64,000 nt of DNA from Branchipolynoe longqiensis (taxonomy: Eukaryota > Annelida > Polychaeta > Phyllodocida > Polynoidae): contig CM059194.1 of assembly GCA_030323885.1 (NCBI GenBank), forward strand, positions 5,788,186 through 5,852,185, given 5' to 3'. Below the pieces are notes generated by a model. The model was not told the DNA's origin and did no database searches. It saw nothing but the letters and a program-made list of their open reading frames with translations. The first letter of the stretch is position 1, and each line of letters opens with the position of its first letter. Positions 44,501 through 53,000 of the stretch are shown piece by piece. A program made the translations under genes and the position numbers.

Positions 44501-46119
44501 AGCTACGCATCATCATATATTTAGGGGTCATGCGAAATTGTCAAAATTTTCATTTATATATTTATTTATAATTCTCAGTTACACACCATCTCCACTTCTC
44601 CTCCTCCTCCTTCTTCCCCTTGGCACTCTTTGCTCCAGGCTTCTTGGTGGGTGACAGCGGTGTGGCTGATGCTTTCGCCTTTTTCTGTTGGCAACAAGTA
44701 ACACATTTCAGTCTGCGTGATAATTGAGTGCGGGATTGTAAACACGCCTGGTCCCAGATTCAGTCCCTCCCTCCCAACGGACACAACTCCCGGGCAGTGC
44801 GCATGTTATAGCAGGGATGAAAGTGGTCTCTGGCAAAAAAAAGTGGAAATCTATGCTTCTGGTGAGGTTATCTGTAAACCAACGGCGAATTTCCGCAAAA
44901 ACGCGGATATTCTCCAATAGGCTTAGTACCGTCAGGGAATCGCGGAAATTTCTTGGAGGTCAGGTTTCATTCCCATTGGGCTACAATGACAATGCTGTGC
45001 CATTTGAAGAATGCATTACCGTACGCTGATAGACTGCGGTGTTTGAACAGCGTATGCTAGCTGACAGTGCTGCGGGATTGCAGTACAGTAAAAATCGCAG
45101 AGCTCTTTCATTCCTGCTACATACCGACATGCCCCTGAGAACCCTCTGGTAGTACGTAGATCGGCAAACATTGACACTTTTTGGTTTCTTTGCTTAACGA
45201 CCCCCTAGCACAAAAAGTATACATCGGCCATTGGAGGTCATGCCATGTTTAAATACAGTAAAAAAAACTAACTAATTTAGTAAGAAAACTCTGTAAACCG
45301 CTGGTATATATTTCAGGAACACAAACATGTACAACACTGTTCCCATAACTGTTTGTTTGTTTGTTGTTGTCTTACATCTAAGATCATATCAGGACGGGTT
45401 CCCATAACTAGTCAGTTGTGATCCATATACAATGACCAACAAATATAAGCATAAAAATATATTAAAAACTCAAAAAAAGCTGTATAAAAAAAAACCACAT
45501 ACGATCAAATTCAGTCAAATTAATTAAGGAAAAAAGAATATGGTATCTTTAAAAAAAAATTGATGAGTCGTGGACAGAATCAAAATGACTCCATCACACC
45601 ATCACGGCCAAACACACCACCTCCAGCCGGCTATATGTGAGGACATATCACCAAACTATGATGCGCTGTCAATCTACACTTGAGGCAGAGGATCCCTCAC
45701 CCAAATAAACCTATCGGTCAAAAACAAAAACCGCATGACCAATACGGAAGCGACAAAGGATAACCATATCCCTTCTTAACCGCCTGTAGGAGGACAGCAC
45801 AGCCAATCTCACAAGACTGGCTTAACAGAACAAAGTTTGTTTGCTTCCGCCTTGTTCCATTCATCCTGCCAGCTAGACATGATGTATTTGTCAATATAAA
45901 GACTGGCTGCGTAAATCCAGTAGTGCTCCCCAAAAAAGAAAAGAGGAAGGAATTATAAACGCTTACCTTTGGAATAGCCTCAAAGTCGTCCTCGTCCTTC
46001 GGCTTGCGCTTTTTTATCTTCACCGGCTTCACCTCCTTCACGCGTACGGCCAAGGGCACATCGTCATCCTCGTCCGAATACTCCGGCTTTGTATGGTCCG
46101 CAACTGGCGCTCGGGACAT
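29420..46119 (-). CDS. TOP1: DNA topoisomerase I (type IB), multi-exon gene
   Basis: Nuclear type IB topoisomerase: nicks one DNA strand through a 3'-phosphotyrosine link and lets supercoils relax ahead of transcription and replication. Exons in transcript order: 45967-46119, 44587-44684, 43238-43463, 40127-40261, 39403-39590, 38661-38760, 37387-37575, 36841-37092, 35802-35916, 32955-33082, 31008-31066 (5' edge tentative), 30434-30583, 29420-29522. All have AG/GT borders and phases that fit, apart from the tentative edge. The ~630 residues cover core, linker and C-terminal domains. The catalytic set of the human enzyme (Arg488, Lys532, Arg590, His632, Tyr723) is matched by [35 protein letters not shown] and LNYLDPR. 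The Lys-rich N-terminal domain before 46119 is not found, and about 13 linker residues are unaccounted for. No disruption is seen. Confidence 0.95.
29571..29900 (-). mobile_element. SINE A, near full length
   Basis: Plus-strand text runs from tail to head: agttttatgtcctggcaac, atctaaggtcatatcagga, gcatggcgactttatagtgc, tatcccactcagcc, attatcctgaccgtgagc, ccaatcgccaggctagg, gtcattggtttgag, then the tRNA-like head ending accgcgcccggt. It lies in the last TOP1 intron, 50 bases from the final exon. Confidence 0.88.
29962..30010 (-). mobile_element. SINE A 3' tail fragment
   Basis: gattgttggagttttacatcc followed by gcatctaaggtcatatcagg is the tail end only, with a gattgattaattgatt run where the family usually has gtttgtttg. 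Confidence 0.65.
30434..30583 (-). CDS. TOP1: TOP1 exon with active-site tyrosine
   Basis: Encodes [20 protein letters not shown] (end of the linker coiled coil) and [18 protein letters not shown]. The tyrosine in LNYLDPR is the nucleophile that forms the covalent bond to DNA. Acceptor CCGCAG at 30584-30589, donor GTATGT at 30428-30433 (as complements). It ends mid-codon in the tryptophan completed by the last exon. Confidence 0.95.
31008..31066 (-). CDS. TOP1: TOP1 linker exon (5' edge tentative)
   Basis: Encodes [19 protein letters not shown], which aligns with DLKSAKADAKVMKDAKTKK of the linker. Donor GTAGGT removes an in-frame tag and gives the right phase for the next exon. The acceptor chosen (CATAAG) lacks a pyrimidine tract; the frame remains open for a few codons further, and about 13 expected residues between here and 32955 are missing. 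Confidence 0.7.
31240..32060. repeat. 116-bp tandem satellite in a TOP1 intron
   Basis: The word agtggataagtta recurs at 116-base spacing (31577, 31693, 31809, 31925, 32041), with older diverged units upstream to about 31240. Each unit contains cgtagaggcgtgaccacctgg, gaatacgaggtgctgcaaac and ctgatacaggctta. The last four units are nearly identical. Confidence 0.92.
32221..32527 (-). mobile_element. SINE A, near full length
   Basis: Starts with a (ggtt)n tail, then gagttttacatcctggcaac, tctaaggttatatcagg and tggcgactttatagtgc, and ends in the tRNA-like head with ggattcgaactcc (box B complement) and gattaggccaccgcatccgg. The middle cggcattaat block has been deleted. Confidence 0.85.
32955..33082 (-). 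CDS. TOP1: TOP1 exon: [16 protein letters not shown] segment
   Basis: Encodes [20 protein letters not shown], then [16 protein letters not shown]. The arginine in YNRANR and the histidine in NHQR correspond to catalytic Arg590 and His632 of the human enzyme. Acceptor TGTGTAG, donor GTGAGT. Confidence 0.95.
33227..34240. repeat. 21-bp minisatellite, about 47 copies, open in several frames
   Basis: Unit gggttgggcaaccatgatgat with substitutions at the gat/gag and cag/caa positions. Because 21 is a multiple of three and the unit lacks stops, frames of 325 to 407 codons stay open on both strands (a GLGNHDD heptad on the plus strand). It lies inside a TOP1 intron on the opposite strand, and no promoter or splice signal links it to a gene, so it is called a repeat and not a protein. 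Blocks of units are duplicated as larger segments (33412-33640 against 33721-34060). Confidence 0.9.
34250..35800. other. TOP1 intron, no element recognised
   Basis: AT-rich intron DNA. A small palindromic stretch around 35446-35490 repeats taccggtaatgatc words. No coding or clear repeat boundary was found otherwise. Confidence 0.4.
35802..35916 (-). CDS. TOP1: TOP1 exon: NKHLQ / KVFRTYNAS segment
   Basis: Encodes [20 protein letters not shown], then [17 protein letters not shown]. Matches the core subdomain III segment [20 protein letters not shown] of vertebrate TOP1. Donor GTAGGC, acceptor ATTTAG. Confidence 0.95.
36473..36736 (+). mobile_element. piggyBac-like MITE, complete
   Basis: TTAA at 36469-36472 and 36737-36740 flank a 264-bp element beginning CCCTTTCGGCCATAAAG and ending ATCCATAAAGGG. 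TTAA targets and CCC-starting ends are the hallmarks of piggyBac. No coding capacity. Confidence 0.85.
36841..37092 (-). CDS. TOP1: TOP1 exon: [11 protein letters not shown] segment
   Basis: Encodes [53 protein letters not shown] and DDLFDRLN. The lysine in GKDS is catalytic Lys532 by alignment with human TOP1. Acceptor GTTTCAG, donor GTAAGC. Confidence 0.96.
37284..37345 (-). mobile_element. SINE A 3' tail fragment
   Basis: gtttgtttgtttaagatttacg, cctggcaacatctaaggtcat and atcaggatgggc mark the tail of SINE A. It ends 42 bases from a TOP1 exon. Confidence 0.7.
37387..37575 (-). CDS. TOP1: TOP1 exon: [14 protein letters not shown] segment
   Basis: Encodes [28 protein letters not shown] and [19 protein letters not shown]. 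The arginine in RQRAV is catalytic Arg488 by alignment. Acceptor TGTACAG, donor GTGTGT; phase 0 on both sides. Confidence 0.96.
37715..37845. repeat. Tandem CATTCAGTGAGTAATGAGTAATGATCATGTC-type units
   Basis: About four units of roughly 34 bases built from cattcagtgagtaatgag and taatgatcatgtc. Confidence 0.75.
38661..38760 (-). CDS. TOP1: TOP1 exon: [10 protein letters not shown] segment
   Basis: Encodes [20 protein letters not shown] and [13 protein letters not shown], aligned with [16 protein letters not shown] and VTWLVSWTENIQ. Acceptor CTCTCAG, donor GTGAGA. Confidence 0.96.
39403..39590 (-). CDS. TOP1: TOP1 exon: [11 protein letters not shown] segment
   Basis: Encodes [38 protein letters not shown] and [11 protein letters not shown], a nearly invariant DNA-clamping part of the TOP1 core. 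Acceptor TTTACAG, donor GTATGT. Confidence 0.96.
40127..40261 (-). CDS. TOP1: TOP1 exon: [11 protein letters not shown] segment
   Basis: Forty-five codons, phase 0 at both ends: [40 protein letters not shown] and KEQRN. Aligned with DWRKEMTNEEKNIITNLSKC. Acceptor CTTTCAG, donor GTAAGT. Confidence 0.95.
40975..41218 (-). mobile_element. SINE A copy lacking the tail
   Basis: Plus-strand text runs from catggcaactttatagtgctg through cacattatcctgacactgagc, gccgagcgccaagctagg and ttggtttgactcggctggg to the eroded head cctgcactctacc. The 3' tail block is missing. It joins the C-rich array that follows. Confidence 0.8.
41280..42390. repeat. Palindromic higher-order minisatellite (CACACCTACACCCCCAC units)
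   Basis: Blocks of C-rich units (41280-41490, 41785-41965, 42285-42385) alternate with blocks of their G-rich complement (41497-41735, 41965-42245). A conserved spacer with cttgcagag-ggcacc, cacaatctt and agcat occurs twice about 490 bases apart (near 41757 and 42249), so a G-block/spacer/C-block module is duplicated. Reading frames here are repeat products. Confidence 0.9.
42384..43015 (-). mobile_element. 5'-truncated LINE 3' end with ORF2 C-terminus
   Basis: The minus strand encodes the last ~200 residues of a non-LTR RT protein: [76 protein letters not shown] and a C-terminal [11 protein letters not shown]. The frame is intact from the truncation to its stop near 42432, and a (CAT)n tail follows. 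The endonuclease and RT palm are absent. Upstream frames at 43016-43190 are unrelated. Confidence 0.88.
43238..43463 (-). CDS. TOP1: TOP1 exon: LEHKGPVFA segment
   Basis: Encodes [40 protein letters not shown] and [16 protein letters not shown], i.e. the start of the conserved core ([17 protein letters not shown] in human). Acceptor CCGGCAG, donor GTCAGT; the first base completes a tryptophan codon from the exon at 44587. Confidence 0.96.
43632..44437 (-). mobile_element. SINE A split by a nested MITE
   Basis: The tail half is at 43632-43715 (gagttttacgtcctggcaac, tctaaggtcat, cagtgcacacttgtggcgac) and the head half at 44215-44437 (tagtgctgcccactggg through the tRNA-like accacgctcc). The two halves are contiguous in other copies; the ~490 bases between are an inserted element. 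Confidence 0.85.
43719..44212. mobile_element. Composite MITE nested in SINE A
   Basis: Ends agctgccaac (43722) and gttggcagct (44199-44208) are inverted. From 44043 to about 44195 the body matches the right end of the 56808-57610 MITE in reverse (gggtc-ctctcctgaaaactgg, gattttaaaaca). So either the two share an ancestor or one inserted into the other. Interior bases include (TA)-rich DNA. Confidence 0.65.
44587..44684 (-). CDS. TOP1: TOP1 exon: Lys-rich domain to KWRW
   Basis: Encodes [33 protein letters not shown]. The basic stretch is the weakly conserved linker before the core; KKPKKEEEQKWKWW is the human equivalent. Acceptor CAACAG, donor GTGTGT. Confidence 0.9.
44811..45117. mobile_element. 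Second copy of the CAGGGATGAAAG MITE
   Basis: Inverted ends gcagggatgaaag and ctttcattcctgc and shared internal words (gcaaaaaaaa, ggcggat/gcggatattctcc) with 25607-25917. Confidence 0.7.
45352..45404 (-). mobile_element. SINE A 3' tail fragment
   Basis: gtttgtttgtttgttgttgtc followed by catctaagatcatatcagg. Confidence 0.65.
45967..46119 (-). CDS. TOP1: TOP1 exon: acidic/basic N-terminal region
   Basis: Encodes [40 protein letters not shown] and [11 protein letters not shown]. Charge pattern and position fit the disordered TOP1 N-terminal domain. Donor GTAAGC and acceptor CTACTCAG are good. Whether translation starts at this ATG or further upstream cannot be told; an acceptor directly before it argues for an upstream exon. 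Confidence 0.75.
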
Positions 46120-46204
46120 CTGAGTAGTGGCCAACATTCTCACATAGTCAACGTTTTTGGCATACAACACATTAACAAACAAGTTTTTTTATTTGATGCC
46201 ATAT

Positions 46205-46425
46205 CATTATTTTTGGATGGATGGATGAGAGATTGAGTAAGATAGTGAATGAGATCGCGAATGAGATCGCGAATAAGATAGCAAATGAGATCGCAAATGA
46301 GATAGCGAATTAGACGAGGTAGTGAGTAACAAGAGTATGTAATGAGATAGTGATAGTGAGAGTGTGGAAGAGCAATTAGATAGTGAGTGAGATAGTAAAT
46401 GAGATGGAGATAGTGAGTGAACATT
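46205..46425. repeat. Degenerate ~12-bp GAGATAGTGAAT-type tandem repeat
   Basis: Units such as gagatcgcgaat and gagatagcaaat repeat for about 200 bases with growing divergence on both sides. Confidence 0.8.
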
Positions 46426-46527
46426 CATGGAATAGATTATGACCATTACCCCTCACCTCAACGTGCTTCTCATCTCCCTGACCCCGACTCATGCAATGCG
46501 CATAGAATACCAAACACTTATAATATA

Positions 46528-46721
46528 CAGTAAACCCTCTCTAACCGACCAGCTCCACATATCGACCACTCGCCTATATCGATCACTTTATTTGGGTCTC
46601 AAACGATCACCCATACAATACCATTGTAACGATAAAAAAAAAACTCCCTAAATCTGCCACCTCCCTAAATGAACCCTTTAAAGTTGGTCCCATGGTCGGT
46701 TGATTTAGAGAGGTTTTACTG
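46528..46721. mobile_element. pogo/Tigger-like MITE
   Basis: TA on each side and inverted ends cagtaaaccctctctaa and ttagagaggttttactg, 194 bp overall. TA target plus CAGT-starting ends fit the Tc1/mariner-pogo group by inference. Confidence 0.8.
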
Positions 46722-46867
46722 TATATGTGTACACACACCAAGTAAGCCCTGTAGTACATTACCATTGTTCCCATAACCAGCAGTCCTCATCTATATATAC
46801 CCAACACCTTGACTATATCCCATAATCCCATAACACATCCATATGCTGGCCATGTCATTTTCTACCC

Positions 46868-46925
46868 GTCCTGATATGACCTGAGATGTTGCCAGGAAGT
46901 AAAACTCCAACAACCAACCTTCCTG
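46868..46925 (+). mobile_element. SINE A 3' tail fragment
   Basis: cccgtcctgatatgacctgag, atgttgccaggaagtaaaac and tccaacaacc mark the tail in plus orientation. Confidence 0.65.
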
Positions 46926-47061
46926 TAATTTTCTAACCTGCGGTTCATCTTGGTGTTACTTGCTAAACTGTTAAATTATTTTGATACATGTTGCTCAGTT
47001 AGACAAGCCTTGTGCTTAATCCCACGTTAGTTTGTAGATTCATTTAGGTGTACAGGTAGGA

Positions 47062-47126
47062 TTGATTGACTGATTGGTGGTTTCTTTACGCCATGTCAGC
47101 AGCATAGGCCATATTCACGGTGAGAA
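47062..47126 (-). mobile_element. Ultra-short retroposon (GATT tail), copy 1
   Basis: gattgattgactgattggtgg followed by tttctttacgccatgtcagc and agcataggccatattcacgg. Same unit as 47474-47539 and 53088-53148. Confidence 0.7.
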
Positions 47127-47241
47127 CTGTTTGTTTTTTATTCAGACCATCGCTTTTACATGTAAAAGGATACAATCAATTGTGTCAATAGACACTCATT
47201 AAAATAAAAATACAATTATATATTTGGTCGGAAGATCACCC

Positions 47242-47645
47242 CGGTTGGTTGGTTAGTGGAGTTTTATGTCCCAGCAACACCTAAGGTCATATCAGGACAA
47301 CTACCAACTTGTGACATTGCACACCCATGGCGACTTGATAGTGCTGCCCCACTAGAAAAATCAGGCCGCTGGCAGCATATCCCAGTTAGTCACATTATCC
47401 TGACACAGTTTAACCAGTTCTTGCCCTATCCTAATAAAATGCAGAGCGCCAGGCTTGGTACCGACAAGTATCAGATTAGATTGATGGGTGGTTTCTTTAC
47501 GCTGTGTCGGTAGCATAGGCCATATTCACGGCGAGTGCAACAAGTATCAAATTTATAAGTCATTGGTTTGACTCGGCTGGGAATCGAACTCCCGACCGTC
47601 CAGACGGGAAGCCTGCACTCTACCTATTCAGCCACCGTGCCTGGT
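47242..47645 (-). mobile_element. SINE A with a nested short retroposon
   Basis: Tail at 47244 (ggttggttggttagtggag) through gcagagcgccaggcttgg, then a 66-base insertion at 47474-47539, then ccaaatttataagtcattgg-type block and the tRNA-like head ending caccgtgcctgg. Confidence 0.85.
47474..47539 (-). mobile_element. Ultra-short retroposon, copy 2, with 10-bp target duplication
   Basis: The insertion is bracketed by acaagtatca at 47464-47473 and 47540-47549, a sequence that occurs once in other SINE A copies. Its core is gtggtttctttacgctgtg and cggtagcataggccatattc. Confidence 0.85.
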
Positions 47646-47739
47646 CAGATCACCCCCGTAGGAGGATGCCGCTTAAAGTACATATTATACCAACTCATTT
47701 AAAAAATATATATATTGTTTTAAATGACAGGAAACTTGC

Positions 47740-48550
47740 AGGAAATACACTTTATATCAAAGTAAAATCACATGCAAAATTTCAAGCCTTCAGCTATATT
47801 AGAAAATGAGATATGGCTTTTTGCGCAAATACTCAAAATTGCCGTTTTTCAACACTCATAAAATTAAAACTATTGATAATACAGAGCTCTTATTTGGTAG
47901 ACACAGTGTATATAAGACAGTTATCAAGTGGATTTTGTCCCTAGCCAAACCACAAAGGAGAAAAGAAAATATGATACCTCAAAAATGGTATTTTGTATAA
48001 TTTGTACATGAAAATATCGTCAAATTTTGACTTTTGTTGAAATTCTTGTATATATAAATTATAAATAATTCTGCATTCAGTTAACAATTTACAGGCAAAA
48101 CATAGTATAGATATCAATATAATGGTGACAATTAAACCACAAAGAGACATACATATGCTATGGGGTAAGGTAAATAAATTCATTTTTTTTAAACAACACA
48201 CACACAAAGACGAACTTTCAGAGTGATGTTTCTGGGTCATGTTATATATCATTTTAAAGATCAATTTCTCCTCTTTCTAATAGCATAGTTTCTATTAACT
48301 GATCAAATCTTTTTATTAAATGTTATGGGCAGGGTAAATAAAACTTCTTTTTTTTAAAACGGACTTTCCGATGGTGCTATTTCTGGGGTATGTTATATAT
48401 TATTTTAAAGAGTGATTTCTCCCTTTTTCTAATGGTGTAGAGTTCCTTGAAAACAGGTTGTAGCCTAAAATCTTATGGGCACGGTAAATAAATTCATAAA
48501 GAAAATAATAAAAAATAATTTAAAAAACGGACTTTCCAAGGGCGGTATTT
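47740..48550. repeat. ~150-bp repeat family, tandem here and dispersed
   Basis: Blocks cggactttccgatgg, gttatatatcattttaaaga, atttctcctctttctaat and atgggcagggtaaataaa recur with a period of roughly 150 bases from about 48165 to 48550. A further copy forms the last 105 bases of the window (63895-64000). Confidence 0.75.
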
Positions 48551-48597
48551 CCAGTGTAGCAGGAAATAGCAAACCCTGTAAATCGCAAACCCCCACT

Positions 48598-48673
48598 TGT
48601 GATTTCCTAGGAAATCACAAACCCCTATGCCATATATGGACATGGGGGGTTTGCAATTTCCTAGGAAATCACA
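48598..48673. repeat. Two copies of a TTTCCTAGGAAA palindrome
   Basis: A perfect 22-bp palindrome at 48598-48619 centred on cctagg is repeated, slightly degraded, at 48652-48673, with catatatg between them. Flanking words aatcgcaaacccccа-like (aatcgcaaaccccc) also recur on each side. Confidence 0.8.
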
Positions 48674-48674
48674 T

Positions 48675-49136
48675 ATCCCCTTGGAAATCGCAAACCCCCA
48701 TTATCCCAATGAAAACATCTTTGCGATAGTCCAGTTCGTAATTCCGACCACACATGCGCTGAGAACGGCCTTTATTGTTGCCACTGTGGACATTCTAAAG
48801 GCCAGGTAAAGAGCAGTCGGGTTGCAGTACCCATGTTTTCCCACTAGGTGGCAACCTCTGTTGAAACAAAGGCCAGGGGACCAGGCTAGGTAAAGAGGTG
48901 CAGCAATATCCTGGTATTATCACTCAGTTTCAGGATCAATGTCATAAGCAAAATGGCCATTTTAGTTGCAACTTCAATCACTGCATACAGTAAATAGAAC
49001 CATTTTAATATTCCAAATTCTTATTATGCATGCACCAAATATCTCAATGAACCATTATTTACTATAGTCCATGTGACAGACCGAATTTCATTACCAATTT
49101 GGTGAACAGTTCCTACTATGATTTTTGGTTAACCTG
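48675..49136. other. DNA between the satellite and the Academ-like element, no gene
   Basis: No exon, tRNA-like head or repeat boundary was recognised. An aaaatggccatttt palindrome lies at about 48950. Confidence 0.4.
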
Positions 49137-49623
49137 ATATCTGAAGTGTCCAAAATCAGTTGATGGACTTCCGGGTCACTTTGCCAAATGCCCTTTTGGT
49201 GGCCATCTTTAAAGATGGCCACCGTTAATTCATGGAAATGGAGAGAATGAAGAAAACTTGCATAACTTCTCACCAGAATGACCTATCAACATGCAAAATG
49301 GCTTAAAATGTTGCTAATAACATTCTGCATCCGGCAATATATGATTATTCATATTTGGTTATTATTATCTGTCAAAAAATTATAGATTTCTTATTAAAAA
49401 AGTCACATTTTTCACTTTTTTTCATGATATATGTTAATAAGTTGTACGCCAATTCATGCCAGGATTCATATTGGTCACATTATATGTTGGATCATATAGG
49501 GGGGTTTATTAGGAATCCATAACAAGTGTTATATTAGATAGATTTCAACTTTATTTGATTCCATAGACACATATTTAACATCATACTATAATAGCCTTTT
49601 TCACCAGTTTGGGGTAGGGGTAA
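49137..49623 (+). repeat. Left terminal inverted repeat
   Basis: Begins atatctgaagtgtcc and ends ggggtaggggtaa. A perfect 26-bp palindrome lies at 49198-49223. A short open frame crosses it but is also present, with changes, in the right copy and is not a gene. Confidence 0.9.
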
Positions 49624-50021
49624 TACTACATCTCCAGCAATCCACGATATGTCCGCTTAGCAATTGAATAACCATGTTTATTATAGGTACACAAGCATAA
49701 TAAGTTGTGTTATTATGCATTTGCCTTTGTGTTTAATTACTATAGACTGTTTCCAGTGCAAAAAGTAGCGGAATTGACCTTGACCTTTAATAAAAAATGT
49801 GCCTTAAGGCTGAAAATCAATAAACGTGATAACACATTATTGGTGCTGTTACAAATGCTCTGGACTTGTCTCTAAGCAGTTTTCAATTAACCATGCCACA
49901 ATCTGGACCTACATTACAAATATTCTACTTACTGGAATGGTAGACCTATGTCTAAAGGTTGTTCATTTTGCTATGTAAACTCAGCATATATCTATATGCT
50001 CTTACTGTTGAACCTGATTTT

Positions 50022-53000
50022 TCAATCGTCGTCACTGTCGCTGTCACTATCATCCATATTGTTTGATTGGTCCTCATCCTCTTCTTGCATATTAGCACAG
50101 TTCAGTAATCTGCACGCATGGGTGGAGTGGAATCCATTTGCTACACAAGGACAGTCTTAATCGCAACGTCTCGGGCATTTACAGGACATCAATTCAAGAA
50201 CAACATCTGGAGCTGGTGCTCCTGTGAGCCAGCATATTACTAGTTGTCCTTCTAATACATTCCACCCATGTCTATCAGTTGGGCTTGGTATCTTGGGTGA
50301 GCTCTGTAGACTTCTTCTCCAGATGCCAGCTTGGTAATTAGCACGATTTGTGTGCTGTCTTAATGCATCTTTGCATGGGGGGAGCTGTCCAGATGAAATA
50401 TCACCTTTTCTTGATCGAAACATTTCATACCTGAGTTTGTTGACGTCTTTAATATTTGTATTCAAACTATACATGCTACAAGTGAATGCTTGTAGGGTTT
50501 GGAACATATCTTCTGTAACATGCCATTCCTGCCCAAAGGCTGTGAACAGTTCTCTGTACTCCTGGTTTTTGCAGATCAAATTGACAGCTTTGACCTTGCC
50601 CTGCCCAGCGAAGGAGCTGATGGAATCGCAACCTGTATATGCATGGGCACCAATCAATGCAGTGCATACATCCTTGCCGAGTATTGTCCCTTGATATATC
50701 TATCAGTCTCATTGCATTCTTTTTTCCTCTTCTCAATAGGATCCTTGTATCTATTTGCAAGTGGAGGGAGAGGAGGATTACGAAGACGTCAGTGTCTTCA
50801 GAAATCACCACAACCTTGCGATAGTTTGCAGCTGCATGTTTTGTGTGGATCATCATCCTCATATCGGGTTCTTCATGTGTGGATCTAAGCTCAACGATCT
50901 GCATCACATCATCCTTTGTTATCCTGAAACATCTTTCATCCGAAGTTACCATCAGTATGATCTTGCCAAGTTTGTCCCTCCTGCACATTTCTTTCCAATT
51001 CTCTGCCAGGAATGCGGTGAGCTTGGCTTTGTATTCTGTACTAGCCAAGATCCGTTTCCAGTTCTTGATTCGGTGTCCTGGTTTTATCTGGTTGAACACG
51101 ATTCCATGCTGTGAACCACAGTTTGTCCGCTCGGTGGTCTTAATTGATTGCTCTTGGTAGATGTCAAACACTACATCAATTCGCCCACTACCCCAACCAT
51201 CATTGAGAACTTTCTTCAGGATTGTATCAGACAGTTCATCAAAGGTCAGATTCTCACCGTGAATCATCTGTACTATTGCCATGGCATCAACAATTGTTGC
51301 CCGAGAACCAGGTGGTAACTCAACATTCGCAATTTCTTTCTCGATATGTTTGCCTAATGTTGCTTTCCCTGTTTTTTTCATTGTTCCATCTGAATTTGCT
51401 AATGCCCATGGTTTCGGACCCAGGGGATATTCAAACACCTCTTTCATATCCAACTTTCTGTTTTGAGCAATCAGTAGCATGTATCTGAAAACACGATTGT
51501 CTGCTTTCAAGATCATCTCTCTGTTCACACCATCCTTGACAACATTTTTTGTGTGCAAGGCACAATGTTTGTAAATTCAGTTTTTTGATCGCATCATACA
51601 ATCCTGACCCTCTCTCCAGCCTTTCCATGTGAATCTTGTAAGCTTCTTCACCCTTACTGTGAGCTTTGAGCAGATCATTCATTACTGCTGATGTTGCTGC
51701 AGCACCAGTTGACAGACTCACAAGATCCAACGGTTGATTGGAGACAGTTGTTTTCTAGCATATCAACAATAGACATCACATCAGCTTCGTCCCTCTTGAC
51801 CCTTGATGGTTGGAGGTCAGCATGACCAAGTCCTTGTTTACTTTGCCCAGATGTTGATACAAGGTCTCGAAGCTGTCGAATAGATTCAGCTCTGTGTTCA
51901 GCTGTCAGGTAAAAATGTGCCAGTGCACTATGTTTTAGGCTAAAGCCTTTGGTCCCACCAGCAGTTTGCGTGTCCTTGTTTACAGTCTCCTCTACAGTCT
52001 GGTCAATGGCAATCTTGGCAAAAGGGTTTGCTTGCCTAAGTTGAACAGAGAACCCACCATTTAGAAAATGAGCATAGAGGTCTGGACATGTCTCTTCTAA
52101 TTGTGTCATCTGCGCATAGTACAGCGGTAAGTAGCGAGAGTAATTGGTCTTATCCATTGCAAAGCACCAAGGAATCGTGTCCTTGATACTTGCTAAATGC
52201 AGGTACCAATTGCCTTCACGATCAGCTTGTATCAGTCCCAGCAGTATATCTACCATGTCAAGATACATCATCCAAAATGCTGCCAAGTGCCCACTCTCAT
52301 GCTGCAGAAGATCCAAGTAACAACGTAACAGATGTAGAATACTCCTGCATGACTCATCATTTCTACTGGTTTCAAGGGTGGCCGCACAAGTATCATCATG
52401 CATAGCCATCACCACACGCAAAGTTTCATCTAATTGTGGCAGGTCACTCATGTGTTTAATTTCCAACCATTCAACAAATCCTCTCCATACAAGTCGCATC
52501 AGTGCTTCATATGTCAGCTTGTGAAGACGAACACCTCTATTGTACTGCTTTCCATCTAGAACTTTATCAATAGACCCCTCAGATATCACCCCAGATTCAA
52601 CAGCAAGGTATCGAAGTCCTGCATCACGGAATAGTTTCCCAATGATTGACAACATATTACAAATAATATGGAAGTTGCCCATCATCAGCAGGATTTTCTC
52701 GAACCTAAGTTGTTGTTTCCAAGCAACCTCTGTTGCTTTAGCATACAGAGCCTGGTCCATTACAACGGCAATCATGTCTAGACCTAGGTGCTGCTGAATG
52801 GAGATTGACTGAGAAAGGATCTCTTGCACAGGCGACAGTTCTGTTGCTGGTGCATTGATTGTAGGTAAGTATTCAACCTTATCAGCCTTCACTGTTACAT
52901 CATCTCTGGTTTTTATGTTGAACCCTGTCCAAGAGCTGACCATCTGGTTCACAGTGTCGTGAAGTCGGGTGATCACCCATAGGACATTTTTCTGCCTGGC

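Noticed and set aside
49130..49136. TTAA target duplication for the large transposon
   Set aside because: ttaa occurs left of the element at 49129-49132, but the right border reads ttagaaaa, so no matching duplication can be claimed.
49091..49273. Small conserved protein found in both 49.1 and 58.1 kb
   Set aside because: The similarity comes from the transposon's inverted repeats; the frames are open by chance and diverge where the repeat ends.
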